From the NCBI GenBank assembly GCA_015143295.1, contig CM026573.1, forward strand, positions 8,337,934-8,401,933: 64,000 nucleotides of DNA, written 5' to 3'. Each line of letters starts with the position of its first letter. Position 1 is the stretch's first letter. Origin of the DNA: Tetracentron sinense. Lineage: Eukaryota > Streptophyta > Magnoliopsida > Trochodendrales > Trochodendraceae. The translations under genes and the position numbers were made by a program. Shown here piece after piece: positions 34,560 through 47,411 of the stretch. The notes beneath the pieces are model-generated. The model ran no database searches. It was not told the DNA's origin and saw only the letters and a list, made by a program, of their open reading frames with translations.

Positions 34560-36165
34560 GAAAAACAAACCGTGTGGTCAGCTTCCTAGTTGACTACGCG
34601 ATCTCATTAGTCCACCCTTTCTTTTTTAACACCTACTAAATGTGGTTATAATTCACTCACCCTAGGGTTCATTCATCTAACCTTTGATTTAAATTTTTTT
34701 TATTATAATTAAGCTTAACCATAATTTTTTTTTTTCAAAAAAAAAAGGTTAAAAGAGACACGAGGAGGAAGGACATTTTGCGGACCCTTCTCAGGGTTCT
34801 AATAGAAGTCCATATAAAATTATAAATGTAAGGGAGTTGAGAAACATTCTCATAGAGTCCGATCCTGTCCAATTGTGATTGAACTCACAAAGCCAGAAAG
34901 TCCCTTTTATTTTCCTTTTAGGGTCCTTGGCACTTGACACTTCCAGATGGTAGTTAGAAGGAAATTTGAGTCACTTTGTAACAAGTTACCATGGTGAGAT
35001 TTAAGTCTTTATCGTTTTTGGTGAGAGTTGAAATCATTCTTTTGCATTTAAAGTTTTTGCTGCATTTAAAGTCTTAGGAATTCTTGCAACGAAAAGTCGT
35101 ATTATATTTTGACAAAAAAGTAACATACATCTGGTTTTAAAAAGAAAAGTCATATTATCTATTGACAAAACTTGATAAGTACTTGGGATTTTATAACTCT
35201 CCACAAAAGAACGAGACCTTAACTCTAATTAAGAAGTTTTAATTCCTTATAATTAATATTTTTTTCCCCAAAAATTAAGGTTAAAATATATAACCCTAAG
35301 AGTTAGTAAATCTTAATCATTGTTAATAGGGTTAAAAGAAACTTGTATTAATTTTTAACTCTCCACAAAAGAACGAGACCTTGACTCTAATTAAGAAGTT
35401 TTAATTCCTTAGAATTAACATTTTTTCCCTAAAAATTAAGGTTAAAATATATAACCCTAAGAGTTAGTGGATCTTAATCATTGTTAATAGGGTTAAAAGA
35501 AACTTGTATTAATCTTATAGATGCAAGAGTTCAATCACGAATCAAATATTGACATGTGGGTAAATGATTTAGTTCACATGCAAGTTAGTTGACATGCAAT
35601 TTTAGATACACAGCTTTTCAGGCAATAAAATTTCGGGAAATAAAATTTCGATCATTCTTGAATGACACGAGATCCTCTCCACTTGATGCTGGCAAGAAGA
35701 TGTTAGGATTCACTCTGAAGGAGCCCAAGTTGGTGCTGGCAAGGAGATGCCAGCATCCACTCTGAAGGAGCCACATCTGCACTTCGTCATCCCATTATTA
35801 GTTTAGAGCCCGTTTTGACATCACTCCCAAAGAACATTTCTCTATTTCTTGGAAATAAAAACCTCCGCATTTCATCATCCACAATATTAGTTTACGTGCA
35901 CAATTACTTGGTAACCGTGTGATATTGATCGTTGGCACATTTAGACAACCGGAGTCTTCTAGAATTAGGTCATCCCTCTTTAAGGATTATCATATAATCT
36001 AGCTAACTTGGAACCTACCACATGTAGCTCAGATGGCATGGTTTGCCTCTATCACGAGGTTGACCTGAGGTGGTCGAGCCCTTAGGAAAATATCCCTAGG
36101 AAGCAGATTCTTTCATTGAAATGGACAACAATATCACTCTCCATAACTAACCTAACAACTATGCC
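34560..36165. other. Block A right part: internal repeats, SINE-like head
   Basis: No gene. A ~175-bp unit is repeated in tandem: ctccacaaaagaacgagacc at 35200 and again at 35367, each followed by ttaattccttataattaa and taaccctaagagttag. At 36023-36081 tagctcagatggcatgg and ggtcgagccc resemble pol III A and B boxes of a tRNA-derived SINE. The equivalent in block B is near 41665. Confidence 0.55.
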
Positions 36166-36419
36166 TTGTCCAAGAGTGGAGCCACATAAGTCCCAAGGGA
36201 CTTCAACTTCCCTGAGTGGAGCCACATAGGTCCCAAGGGACTTCAACTCCCCTGAACATAAATATAAAAAAATTAAAAACTATAGTATTAATAGGGGCCA
36301 TGGGGCACAGATGCCCCCATGAACTTGGCCATAAAAAAATAATGGGGCTACGCCACCAAATCCCCTAGGCTCCATTTTTAGCCCTTATAAGAAAAGGCTC
36401 CGCCCTCGCCCCGGCCTTG

Positions 36420-36889
36420 TGTCACAACCCACTAACTCAAACATTTCATCAAGCACCAAGAAGGTATATCTAGTATGAAAGATTTGTATTAATACAGTAG
36501 AAGTATAAGAATACATGTATAGATACTATAAAAGACTAGTATATATATTGTATAGGAAAACCCTAGAAGAAGGAGAGTGTGTAGAAACTATCTAGAAAAG
36601 TCCTCAAGAGGAGGAGGATGAGGAGAATTCTAGAACTAGGGGGATTCTAGATGTCTAGAACCCTCCCATAAAGCCTATAAAAGGGAAGGACCCTTTCAAT
36701 TGTGGGGCATCCAAGAGTTGTAAGCATTCTTGAGTAATAAGAAGAGTGAGTAAAAGCTTCTTGAGTTCTCTTGTTCCTTAGTGATCTTGTTTCTTGAGAG
36801 TGTTAAGAGGAAGACTTATGCGGTCTTGAAGGGTCAAGTTATCGAGTGCCTCACGGTCGTTATCGAGAGGAAGGATTAAGGCCGTGACA
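36420..36889 (+). mobile_element. 5' LTR of a Ty3/gypsy-type retrotransposon (470 bp)
   Basis: It begins tgtcac and ends gtgaca, the standard inverted LTR termini. A TATA box tataaaag at 36676-36683 lies about 210 bases before the end, suitable for LTR transcription. The primer binding site follows after one base. No 3' LTR exists in the window. Confidence 0.85.
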
Positions 36890-36891
36890 GT

Positions 36892-36904
36892 TGGTATCAA
36901 AGCC
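36892..36904 (+). other. Primer binding site for initiator tRNA-Met
   Basis: tggtatcaaagcc differs from the plant consensus tggtatcagagcc by one base and sits right after the LTR, fixing the LTR boundary and the transcription direction. Confidence 0.85.
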
Positions 36905-36931
36905 AGGTTACAAGGGGACGTGACTAGCGCA

Positions 36932-37534
36932 ATGGACAAGAATACGAGCTTGGAGATTGCGGAGGAACAAGTCATGATCGAGGGTGGCCATCAAGATGTT
37001 CCCATCGCCTCAAACCCTAGGAGAGGGAAGTCCAAAGATTCTCGTGCCAGGATGGAAGCAAGGCTTCAAAGGTTGGAGCGTGGCCTTGTTGAGGATCAAG
37101 ATCAGTGGGTGGAGATTGAAGGAAAGCTTGATGGACTCAAAGGAGAAATGCTGGGGACCCTTAATGAGGTCCTTTACTCCCAACAACAAGAGAAGGATGC
37201 CTTGAAAGCCAAGTTGATGGGGTTGATAACTTCGTTGCAAAATCAAATGGAGGAGATACGAGGGGAATTCGCTGTTTGGAAAAAGGCCATGACGAGTGGA
37301 GGAATGGTCACGAGAGAAGTGTACAAGGTGAAGACTCCCGAGCCTAAGACCTTCAATGGTATAAGGAATGCTAGAGAGCTTGATAACTTCCTATGGCAAA
37401 TGGAGCGGTACTTCGAGGCTATCTCCTTAAAGGATGAGAAAACCAAGGTACGCACCGCTACTCTTTACCTTACTGATACTGCTACCTTGTGGTGGAGAAG
37501 AAGGCTAGACTCACCACTAAAGGAAACCGGTTAA
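36932..37534 (+). pseudogene. Truncated retrotransposon gag
   Basis: The likely start is ATG 36932; an in-frame upstream ATG at 36884 lies within the LTR end and PBS. About 188 native codons follow. The first part is charged, with a coiled coil (residues about 40-110). Then comes the retrotransposon gag domain start: PKTFNGIRNARELDNFLWQM, then YLTDTATLWWRRR. At 37496, exactly inside the tryptophan-arginine motif, gag is cut and block B begins. The remaining codons to the stop at 37532 are read from block B DNA. Nucleocapsid, protease, reverse transcriptase, integrase and the 3' LTR are all missing. The WWRR motif with a tRNA-Met primer fits plant Ty3/gypsy elements. Dead. Confidence 0.85.
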
Positions 37535-40500
37535 CAATCTTAACTACGGTTAAAATTTAATAACCCTTGGGACTAAAGAAAATAACATACGTATTGGAAA
37601 CATTTTTTTTTTGTTCATCGTCTTCTCCATGAGGGTTTTGCTGGAAGGAGATGATAGCAATGTGTTCCAGAAATTAAAATGCACCAAGCTAAAATTTAGA
37701 AAGAGAAAGATTAGAGTAGTACATCCTGGAAATTGCAACTTAACTGGGTTTTTCAAATTAAAAACTAACAATAGATGAGTTCAATCCCGGAAAAAAGAAA
37801 AAAAAAACGAACAACAGAGACAGTCGAGGAATCGTAGATAGGTTTGAGAGATGATTTTGAGATCGAGATTTCCGATTGAGAAACTCGGCTCTTGGAGGAG
37901 ATCGATTGTCAGGATTTTGAATTAGGGGTTTCTCTTTATTTTGTTTGTGTTCTTTGTTGAATTGAATTGCAGGTATAGAATTTGGACTTAAGAACCTTTA
38001 ATGAAGATTGGTGAAATTTCAGATCTCAAAAATAATTGAAACTACTAACATGAATGAAATTTCAGATTAATAGAAAAAATTTCAGATGTTAAAAATAAAG
38101 GAAACTAACCTGATTTGATCAACCTAGAACCTTGATTCAGATAAATTTACAAATATGTCCTGCAAAAGATGAAGAATGAATGAGAATGATGAAAAATCAA
38201 TCTCAAATATCCCAAAGAATGTAGATTGGAAGAGATAGAGCGAGAGGTGATAAAACAGAGACAAACTCTGGAAAGAGTTTTTGAGTTTGGATGAGAGTCA
38301 TATTTCTTTCTTTATATACTTTGACAAATTTAGCGAGTACGGAAAACAGAGTTGTAATGTGAGAAGAAGAGTTCGGGATCTGTTCACAAAGCCCGGGATT
38401 TCAACAATTTGATAATTTTATAAGGGAAAATAATCACCTACTCGGTCGGTGACGCGAGGAGGGGAGTCTTCAGTCTCGGCTCTGGTTTTCTCGCCATGTG
38501 TCTCCGTTCTAACCCCATTTAATTGTTATTAAGATTCATCTACCCTTAGGCTTCACCCATCTACCCTTGGGTTTTAGAAAAATAAAATAAAATATTTTTA
38601 ACTAAAGGGTTAAAAAACCTAACCTGAGTTAATAAGAGTTGAAGGGTCGACAATGTGAGAGCGAGTACGGGGAACTATTTCTCTTTCCGATCCAATCACA
38701 GCCAAACGTGAATGAACTCGGGGAGAGTTCAATCACACCCACAGGTCATCACCTGTCTCTTTTAACCTCTATTAACTGTGGACCTCTATTAACTATGGTT
38801 ATAATCGATTAACCCTTGTTTTCAACAATATAACCTAGAAATTAGAAAAAGTATTTAAAAAATATGAAATCAAAGGGTTAAAAATTCTTAAATCATATAA
38901 ATTTTCAAAAAACTAAGATAAGATTACTGAATCTTAACCACATTTAATAGAGGTTTAATAGAGGTTAAAGGGACACGTGTTATCATGCGGATGTGATTGA
39001 ACTTTCCCTAAGTGAACTTTGACTATAATAAGATCTCTTTTAAAAGAGATATGTGAAAATTATTGTTTTAATTAGTATTATTCCTTCATGTAAGACTCGG
39101 GATCTTCTCCGGTTAGTTTTGGCGAGGAGATCGCCCACACTACTCTGAAGGTGTCACCAACCTACCTTCTATTCACTCCTACCAAGCATGTGTACGTGTC
39201 GTGGTTAGTGCGCAAGCAAGGGCGGAACTAGAATTTTTTTGCAGGGGCTAAGGCTAACAGTGGGGGTTCAGGGGCATAGCCCCCCAATTTTTTTTTAGTG
39301 CCAAGGTCATAGGTCATAACCTTTGTTTGTATTCGTTTATAAAGAAAAAAATTGATTTCAAGGGTTTAGGGGGAGCTAGATCCCCCGGCTCCCCACTCTC
39401 CCAGGCTTAGGGGTGGTTATTGAACAAAATGTTAGTGAACTACTCGGTACTCGACTCGTTAAAAGCTCGAGCTCATTCGCTTATTTAGTAAACAAGTCGA
39501 GCTGGAACACCATTTTCGAGCTCGTTTAGTAAACGAGCCGAGCTTGAACACACCCCTATTCGGCTCGTTAAAAGCTCAGTTCGATTATATGTATATATAT
39601 AAACTTTATCATATATATATATACTTAATCCGTTTTGTTGGGTTGTGGCAAATTTGCACATGAGCTGATCCCAATTGCTAACGAGTTAGCAAGTGAAATA
39701 GATAAGTGCATGAACTGATCCTAATTGCTAACAAGTGAAACAGATAAGTTGGGACACTTGTTTAGTTCCACATCGGGAAGAAACAAAGATAAGATGCATT
39801 TGTTGGCCTATAAAAAAGTAAAGACCAGTGGAAGTAAAAAAGGCAATGCTAAGCTAACACGCTATGTGTTCGAGCCGAACTTGATATGAGCTCGAGCCTC
39901 GAAGGAAATCTATTCCAACCCGAGCTCGTTTTTTTTCGAATAGTAGTACTTATGTTTGAACCGAACTCGAACAATAGTAAAATTTCGCAAATCGAGCTTG
40001 AACACCCTACTACTTGACTCGATATCACCCCTACCTAGGCTACACCCCAATGGACACTATACGATTTTATTTTTCAAAATTTCAGGGGGGCTTCAGCCTC
40101 CCCCCGGGCCCATGTGGCTCTGCCCTATGTGCAAGGGGTTGTGTGGAGCCTTCAGAGTGGGTGTTGATGGTCTCCTCACCAGCACAACCTGAGAAACCCA
40201 AGTCTTAATGTAATAATAGATGGGAAAATGAAAAGCAAACCGTGTGGTCAGCTTCCTAGTTGACTACCGATCTCATTGGTCCACCCCTTCTTTTTTAACA
40301 CCTACTAAATCTAGTTATAAGTCACTCACCCTAGGGTTCATTCATCCAACCTTTGATTTTAAATTTTTTTATTATAATTAATAGTATAATTAAGCTTAAC
40401 CATAATTTAAAAAAAAAGGTTAAAAGGGACACGAGGAGGAAGGACACTTTGCGGACCCTTCTCAGGGGTTCTAATTGAAGTCCATATAAAATTATAAATG

Positions 40501-42038
40501 TAAGGGAGTTGAGACACATTCTCATAAAAGTCCGATCCTGTCCAATTGTGATTGAACTCACAAAGCCAGAAAGTCCATTTAATTGTCCTTTTAGGGTCCT
40601 TGGCACTTGACAATTCGTGATGTAGTTAGAAGGAAATTTGAGTCGCTTTGTAACAAGTTACCATGGTGAGATTTAAGTCTTTATCGTTTTGTTTTTGTGA
40701 GAGTTGAAATCATTCTTTTGCTGTATTTAAAGTCTTAGGAGAAATGCAACGAAAAGTGGTATTATATTTTGACAAAAAAGTAACATACATCTAATTTTCA
40801 AAAGAAAAGTCATATTATCTTTTGACAAAACTTATAAAGTACTGGATTTTATAACTCTCCACAAAAGAACGAGACCTTAACTCTAATTAAAAAGTTTTAA
40901 TTCCTTAGAAATAATATTTTTTTCCCTAAAAATTAAGGTTAAAATAAATAACTATAAGAGTTAGTAAATCTTAATCATTGTTAATAGGGTTAAAAGAAAC
41001 TTGTATTAATTTTTAACTCTCCACAAAAGAAGGAGACCTTAACTCTAATTAAGAAGTTTTAATTCCTTAGAATTAATATTTTTTCCCTAAAAATTAAGGT
41101 TAAAATATATAACCCTAAGAGTTAGTAAATCTTAATCATTGTTACTAGGGTTAAAAGAAACTTGTATAAATCTTATAGGTGTGAGAGTTCAATCACGAAT
41201 CGAATATTGTCATGTGGGTAAATGATTTAGTCCACATGCAAGTTAGTGGACATGCGATTTTAGATACACAGCTTTTCAGGCAATAAAATTTCGATCGTTC
41301 TTGAATGACACGAGATCCTCTCCGGTTGGTGCTGGCAAGAAGATGTCAGCATCGACTCTGAAGGAGCTCAAGTTGGTGCTGGCAAGGAGATGACAGCATC
41401 CACTCTGAATGAGCCACATCTGCACTTCTGTCATCTCAATATTAGTTTAGGGCCCGTTTGATATCACTCCTAAAAAAACATTTCTCTATTCCTTCATCCA
41501 CAATATTTTGAAAATAAAAACCTCCGCATTTCATCATCCACAATATTAGTTTTACGTGCACAATTACTTGGTAACCGTCTGATATGGATCGGAGAAGATC
41601 CCAAGTCTTCTAGAATTAGGTCATCCCTCTTTAAGGATTATCATATAATCTAGCTAACTTGGAACCTACAACATGTAGCTCAGATGGAATGGTTTGCCTC
41701 TATCACGAGGTTGACCTGGGGTGATCGAGCCCTTAGGAAAATATCCCTAAGAAGCAGATTCTTTCATTGAAATGGACAACAAGATCACTCTCCATAACTA
41801 ACCTAACTACCATGCCTTGTCCAGGAGTGGAGCCACATAGGTTTCAAGGAACTTCAGCTCATAAAAAAATTAAAAACTATAGTATTAATAGGGGCCGTGG
41901 GGCACAGATGCCCCCCCCCCCCCATGAACTTGGCCATAAAAAAATAATGGGGGTTACGCCACCAAATCCCCCAGGCTCCATTTTTAGCCCTTATAATAAT
42001 AGGCTCCGCCCTCGCCCTGGCCCTGGCCCTGGCCCTGT
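37496..42038. repeat. Large direct duplication, block B (~4.54 kb)
   Basis: Second copy of 31534-36419. It starts at the same agaagaaggctagactcacc word as A, fused directly to truncated gag. It lacks the Helitron but has a ~100-bp extra segment at about 39655-39760 with an internal repeat (gagctgatcccaattgctaac / gaactgatcctaattgctaac). It ends in a ccctgg microsatellite (42013-42036). No gene inside. Confidence 0.85.
39217..40127. mobile_element. hAT-type non-autonomous element, block B copy (911 bp)
   Basis: Counterpart of 33634-34456, with the left end caagggcggaactag and right flank tgtgcaag at 40128-40135 matching cgcaag on the left. It carries the same nested agctcg element (about 39409-40032) plus the ~100-bp extra segment. 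Its presence in both blocks orders the events. Confidence 0.8.
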
Positions 42039-42590
42039 ACTGATCACTCTCCATAACTAACCAAACTACCAAGCCTTGTATCAAAAACAAATAAATAGAT
42101 AAAGGTAAAGACACAGTAAGGATAATCAAAACCTCAACCATAAATGAGAGAAGCCCACGATACTTTTTCCTCAGATGGGGAGTCCCCTGTTAATTCATAT
42201 TGGAGCTCAATAAACGTGGAACTAAATTTCCTGCACGAGTGAAACTCAAGCATTATACTTCATTCAAAAAGAAGCCCAACTTATCAAATTGAAACAAAAT
42301 TTCAAAACTAAAAATTAACAAAGTATTTTATCCACCAGAAAATAAGGAGTGAATGGCAGATAATGAGCATGCCCAAGCAGCAAGCTAGAATTATTTTTAC
42401 TGCCAAGAACAACCAAAATAAATAGACAGCAGTAACACTAATACAATAACAGACAAAATAGTCGGTTAAAAAAACAGAGCAATTGCACTATGGTCCTTTC
42501 CCCCCCTGCTCTCATTGATTCCCACCATATTGAGATGGAAACCTTTCTTCCTCTACACCATCCACCCTCTTTTTACCCCTCTTGTTTCAT
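42039..42590 (-). other. 3' flank of VDAC
   Basis: No gene. It includes the segment 42236-42400 that is repeated at 25986-26140. It also has a second copy (42044-42081) of the 38-bp sequence atcactctccataactaacc...gccttgt that occurs at 41785-41821, so these two flank the gc-rich segment between them. Confidence 0.5.
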
Positions 42591-45500
42591 CTAGGGTTTG
42601 AGAGCTAAGGCCAGCCCAACCTTTGCGCTCTTCTCGATGGCCCTTGTGTCCACCTCTCCAGAGATGGTGAAGAGGGACTTTGGCCGCCACTCGTGCTGAA
42701 TGAGGGCACTTGCCTTCCCGTAGTTGTTCACCCGAGCCTTCACCGTGGTCAAGGGATCCAACGATTGCTGCGTGCCAATTGTGAGGGTATTCTCATTGCT
42801 TGAAAAGCTATGGCTCAGCTCTGCCCCAACAGCTGTGTTGGTCAGGAGGCCCACTGTGTGGTAGTAGGATGCATTCAGGGTGTCACCCTTATCATTCCTG
42901 CATTCATCAATAAGCATCACCTCATCAACCAGGGAAACACCACAACACAATCCAAGAGTAATCAAGCAGAATTTCATACTTCGGCTTGATTAGCAGTTGA
43001 AAAGACCAGATTAATTTCCTGGATTTTCTAAATATCTATCCAAAATTTAATCCAGGTTAGGTTTTTATATTTTACCAAGACTGGAGCAAGGGATACTATA
43101 AATAAATAAAAAAAAAAAAAACAAGGGATGAAGGACAGCAAGAAGCTTCTCTCCTTGTCCTTTCCATATACCTACTAGAATCCATTAAAAACTAGTCTTC
43201 AAACTAGTAAATTTAATCAAATTAATATGCTAACCCATTGATTTCCCAGGCGGGTCACAATATCTTTGAACTATAGATAAATAAGTTCATAAATAAAGTT
43301 TTTTTTGTGGAGGGTGAAGGTAATAGGATGGTTGCAATCACATAATCAAATCTGCCTTCAAGCCTAGAAAAAAAGAGTATCTTGCACATGAACCTTTGTG
43401 TGTGCAGGAAGAAAGGGCAGTTCCTTATCCCCTTTCCTATCTACCTTAAACAAGTTCTGCTCTGAAAATTTCCAAAAAAATAAGCAGAACTGAAGTAGAG
43501 TGAAAAATTCCATTTTGTAAAGGGAAATACTCACAAGGTCAAGGAAGCAATGAGGTCGGCATTGGAGAAGCTCAACCCTGCATTGCATTTGGTGAAGTTC
43601 CCAGTTGCAGTGTCAAAGCAGACGTCAGTGCCAAGGGAAACAACATTGCTTCCTACCACACCAGAGAAGTTAACAATGGGGTTTGCTGTCAACCCAATGC
43701 TTGTGCTTATCCCAGCATAGTCATGTAAGTACTGGAGTTCCACCTGTTACAACAATCATCAATAAATCAAGATGAACAACCACAAATGTCAGTTTCTGAT
43801 GCAAATGTGATGTGTCAAGCAATGGAGCAACTATATCCACATGGGAGTAATGGATCACATGCTGCCCCTACTCATCTGGGGAGCCAAAGCATGGAATTGA
43901 ATTCAAACATAGAAATGAAAAATTTAAATGAGAGGAAAAAGAGAGAAATTGTATACCTTGCCAGACCTTTGATCAGGAACTATAAAGCTAAAGATTGTCT
44001 TAAGTCCAGGCGCAGGTTCGTCAACAGTAATAGTCGTAAAAAGCTGACAAAATCATATAAGATTATAAGCCAAATGATCAAAGCATAACAAAAATTGCAC
44101 ATCGATTTCCACATATGTTACCGATGGTCTTGCATATCACATCATTATGAAGAAATGAAAATCAATGATAGAATCGAATTCATATTCTCTTCTACCATTT
44201 AAGGAAATAAATATCACTCATTTACGACCATAATGAAACTTCCCTATAAATACATATCAAGAGTTCAAGACAGATACAGGTGCAAAAACAATGAGGAACG
44301 AATAAGTACTTCTACCAAAGGATACTGCAACAATCCCGTTTTCAATGCTAGTTTTACTGCAACTCTTGTGGTCTAATTATCTACACAATTGCATGCATTA
44401 GCATTAACAGAAACTCTGCTTTAAGGTTATCTGACTGGTGAAACTAACCCAAATATTTAGTGTTACTCAATCAGTTGAGTTTTTGGTGTGGGTTGGTCCT
44501 AATAATACAGGCATATTGGGTAATTTTGTTCCTCCAATCCATCCTATCACATTTTTTTTATCAGTAAATATGGAATTTAATAAGAAGGAAGGAAAGAACT
44601 TAAAAAGAGGTTCACCAATTAGTGAACACAAACCACACATACAAAGTAAAACCGGGTGGCATATGATGTTGATACCCAAACAACCATACCTACTCCAAAT
44701 CAAGAAGAGGCAACATCTCCAGCTCCTCAAAAAAAAAAAGTTGTTCCTAATTTGACACCAAGATAGAATGAAAATGAAGATTTGCTTTACAATAAATTCC
44801 CAGAGATGTACGCCTCTAGCAGGATCCACCCTGAGATGAATCCATACTGACACTAACTTCAACGCATCAACAATGACCAAATCTTTTGAGATAAATATAC
44901 TCAGTTGAGTGATAATTACAAACTGAAATTTGGAGGATCATAATAATTCAGGTTGCAGTTGCCAAAACATCTTTAAATCCATTATTCTAACCAACCCATT
45001 GTTCTTTATCCAAGCTACATATGGTCCATATGTGAGGTGAAGCTAAAGACTCGGTACCAGACAACTTACTTTCATTCTGAGATATCTACCTATATCCAAA
45101 AGTCCATATGACATAATTCACAAAGAGAGATGATATGAATATGAAAGAACGAAAAGACAACAAATAAGAAATATAGAAAAGAGGTCTGTTTAGAAAAAGC
45201 ATACATTAGAGTTCGTGTTCACTTTTACATCAGTTGTGATGTTCTTGTTCTTCAGCTGGGTATTCACATCAGCCAAAAACAGATCACCTTTCTTCGTTGC
45301 TGACGACGTAATAGCCTGCAGTGGAACAAAGTAACACATCAAGATGGAGATAGTAGGCAATACAGAATTGAGTTGAATAAAAATATATGGTAAAAAGAAA
45401 GTAAATGTCCCATTCAGTATCATGAAAAATAAATTCCATGATGTGCTTCATCTTGTGCTCTGCGGAACCACTCCAAATACATGCGAGAAGGAAGTAAATA

Positions 45501-47411
45501 AGTTTATCATGTTCAAGAAAAAGAAGCAAAGAAGTAAATGATCACTACAGAAAAATCAGCAAATCAGTCAAGTGGGTGGCTCATGAGAATAAAAGCTATT
45601 AGTTGTACAAAGTCCAATCCCAAGAATAGCCATTCAAAACAAGAGTAATCATAAAGACAACTTAGAAAATTCCATAACAAACACACCATGCAGAAAGGCA
45701 AACAAAGGAATGACAGATGTCCCATACCTAAAACTGCTCATACAATTCTGAATTTACTCAAATATTTTCATGAACACTTTAAAACAGAGAAGTAGCCTGT
45801 CCAACACTAAGAAGATAGATAAATATATAAAAGTAATGCAATTCTTCTCCTTCCCATGCACTCCAATGCATGAGCCAAGCTGTCAACATACCTAGTTAAC
45901 ATAGCAAGGCAAACAAAATCTAACAAAACAGAGTAAACACCACTAATATTAGTCGAAAAGTGCTGATTTTGAGGTACTTCAATAATTCAACACAGTAAAT
46001 GAAAATATATGTGGAATTCTCTTCACTATTTCACCCGCAGTAAGAAAATGCCTGGAAAATGACAGTGAATAAAAGTGAATCAAGAGAAGCTAAAAAGCTA
46101 TTCTAATCACCCGACCTCAAAAACCTCAACCCTAAACGCCTAGTGGTTGACCCAGTCACCCATGTGCTAAATAAAAACACATTTGCTTAATACCACCTTA
46201 ACCACAACAAGGATATAGCGAAATAGTAACATGCCATGAAGAGTATACAATAGTACACAGCAATTAAGCTTCATCGAAACTCATGGTATCATATGGCCCA
46301 TGTGGGCCACCCTTGCCTAAGCAATTCTGATTTCTGAGTCTGTGACCCAAAAACAGCTTCCAGACAGAAATACATCGAAATTTGATTTTGAAGTTTGATA
46401 ATTAACCCAAAGGAAAGGGTTTACTCATCTACGTGTATTCAAACCAGGCCAGCTCAAAGGCTCCGCTCGATCAAGCCAAGTTTTTTGGATTTATCAAGTC
46501 GAGCCATGCTTTGTTTTTAGCTTGAACACAATCAAGCTGAGCTCATGCTAGGCCCAGCTTGATTTGGCTCGGCTTGACATATTTATAATATAATAATATT
46601 ATTAATTAATAATATTTAAATTATATTAATGTTTATAATATTATAAATAATGTATTCATAAGATTAATATATTTTTATACTATATATTATTTATAATAAA
46701 ATTTTTAAAAATCTTCAAGCCAAGCCAATACTTTAAAGCCGAGCTTCCAGCCTGAAATTTCAAGCCTGAATCGAGCTCGAGCTTGGCCCAGCTCAGCTCG
46801 AATACACTCCTACATTTCCCTAATGGTCTTACAATCTCTAAAGCTCGAACATCAATCATCAATATCCAGAACAGTAAAAGACATAATCAAACAAGAAACA
46901 CAATATCAAAGTATAATCACAATATACAGAGCAAATTGAAGTTATTAGTATAGAAATTTTAGAAAAAATTGCAGAAATAAATAAAATTATATAAATTCAT
47001 CAAATCTCCAAAACCAATTTCCATTTCTTGCTTCCTCAAACATATTGGTTGACGAACATAACATGCATGAATCAAGATTCACTCATTCATTCATCCTAAA
47101 ATCACAGAGAAAGAAAAGAAAACGGAAACCCTAGCTTCATCAACGGATATAAAACGAGATTAGAAATGGAAGGAGAAACTCACGACTCCAGTCGAACTGT
47201 AAGTAGTGATAGTGAATTTATGGTCGCTCTGGTAATCCTTGTAGAGAAGATCTAACAGTAAATTAAACCAAAAAAAAAACGACAAAATAAGAAAAAAAAA
47301 AATAGCGATTATAAAAAAAAAAAAAAAAATTAAAATGAGAAATGCGAATAACAGATTATCACCTCGGGCTTTCTTGCCAATATCGGAGTAGAGACCAGGA
47401 CCTTTTCCCAT
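42591..47411 (-). CDS. Mitochondrial outer-membrane porin (VDAC)
   Basis: VDAC is the voltage-dependent anion channel that passes metabolites and nucleotides across the mitochondrial outer membrane. Exons on minus are 47411-47363, 47251-47184, 45315-45205, 44043-43957, 43743-43535 and 42897-42591. All borders are GT-AG and phases join to 831 nt, 276 residues, the standard plant VDAC length. It starts [20 protein letters not shown], the conserved N-terminal helix. The eukaryotic porin fold follows, with [26 protein letters not shown] and the C-terminal [19 protein letters not shown] ... [10 protein letters not shown]. No targeting peptide, as expected of a beta-barrel import substrate. Intron 2 (about 1.9 kb) carries an agctcg-type MITE and intron 3 a dispersed repeat. 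Nothing looks broken. Which VDAC isoform it is cannot be told. Confidence 0.96.
44635..44800. repeat. Dispersed repeat in VDAC intron 3
   Basis: Similar to 21245-21415 in the same orientation (acatacaaagtaaaaccggg ... gaggcaacatctccag ... gatttgctttacaataaa). Confidence 0.55.
46440..46825. mobile_element. agctcg-rich foldback MITE in VDAC intron 2
   Basis: Left end gtgtattcaaaccaggccag, right end gctcagctcgaatacactcc; the arms are complementary over short blocks. An AT-rich centre (attattaattaataatattt) separates arms rich in caagccaagc / gagctcgagcttggccc. Same family as 60205-60640. Confidence 0.6.

Larger units (their letters stand above)
31534..36419. repeat. Large direct duplication, block A (~4.89 kb)
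   Basis: Matches block B (37496-42038) nearly throughout: same order of MITEs, the same hAT element with its nested insert, and the same SINE-like head near 36023. A alone has the Helitron at 33055-33310 and a doubled gagtggagccacata segment near 36175-36250. It contains no host gene; the ORFs are short. Confidence 0.85.
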
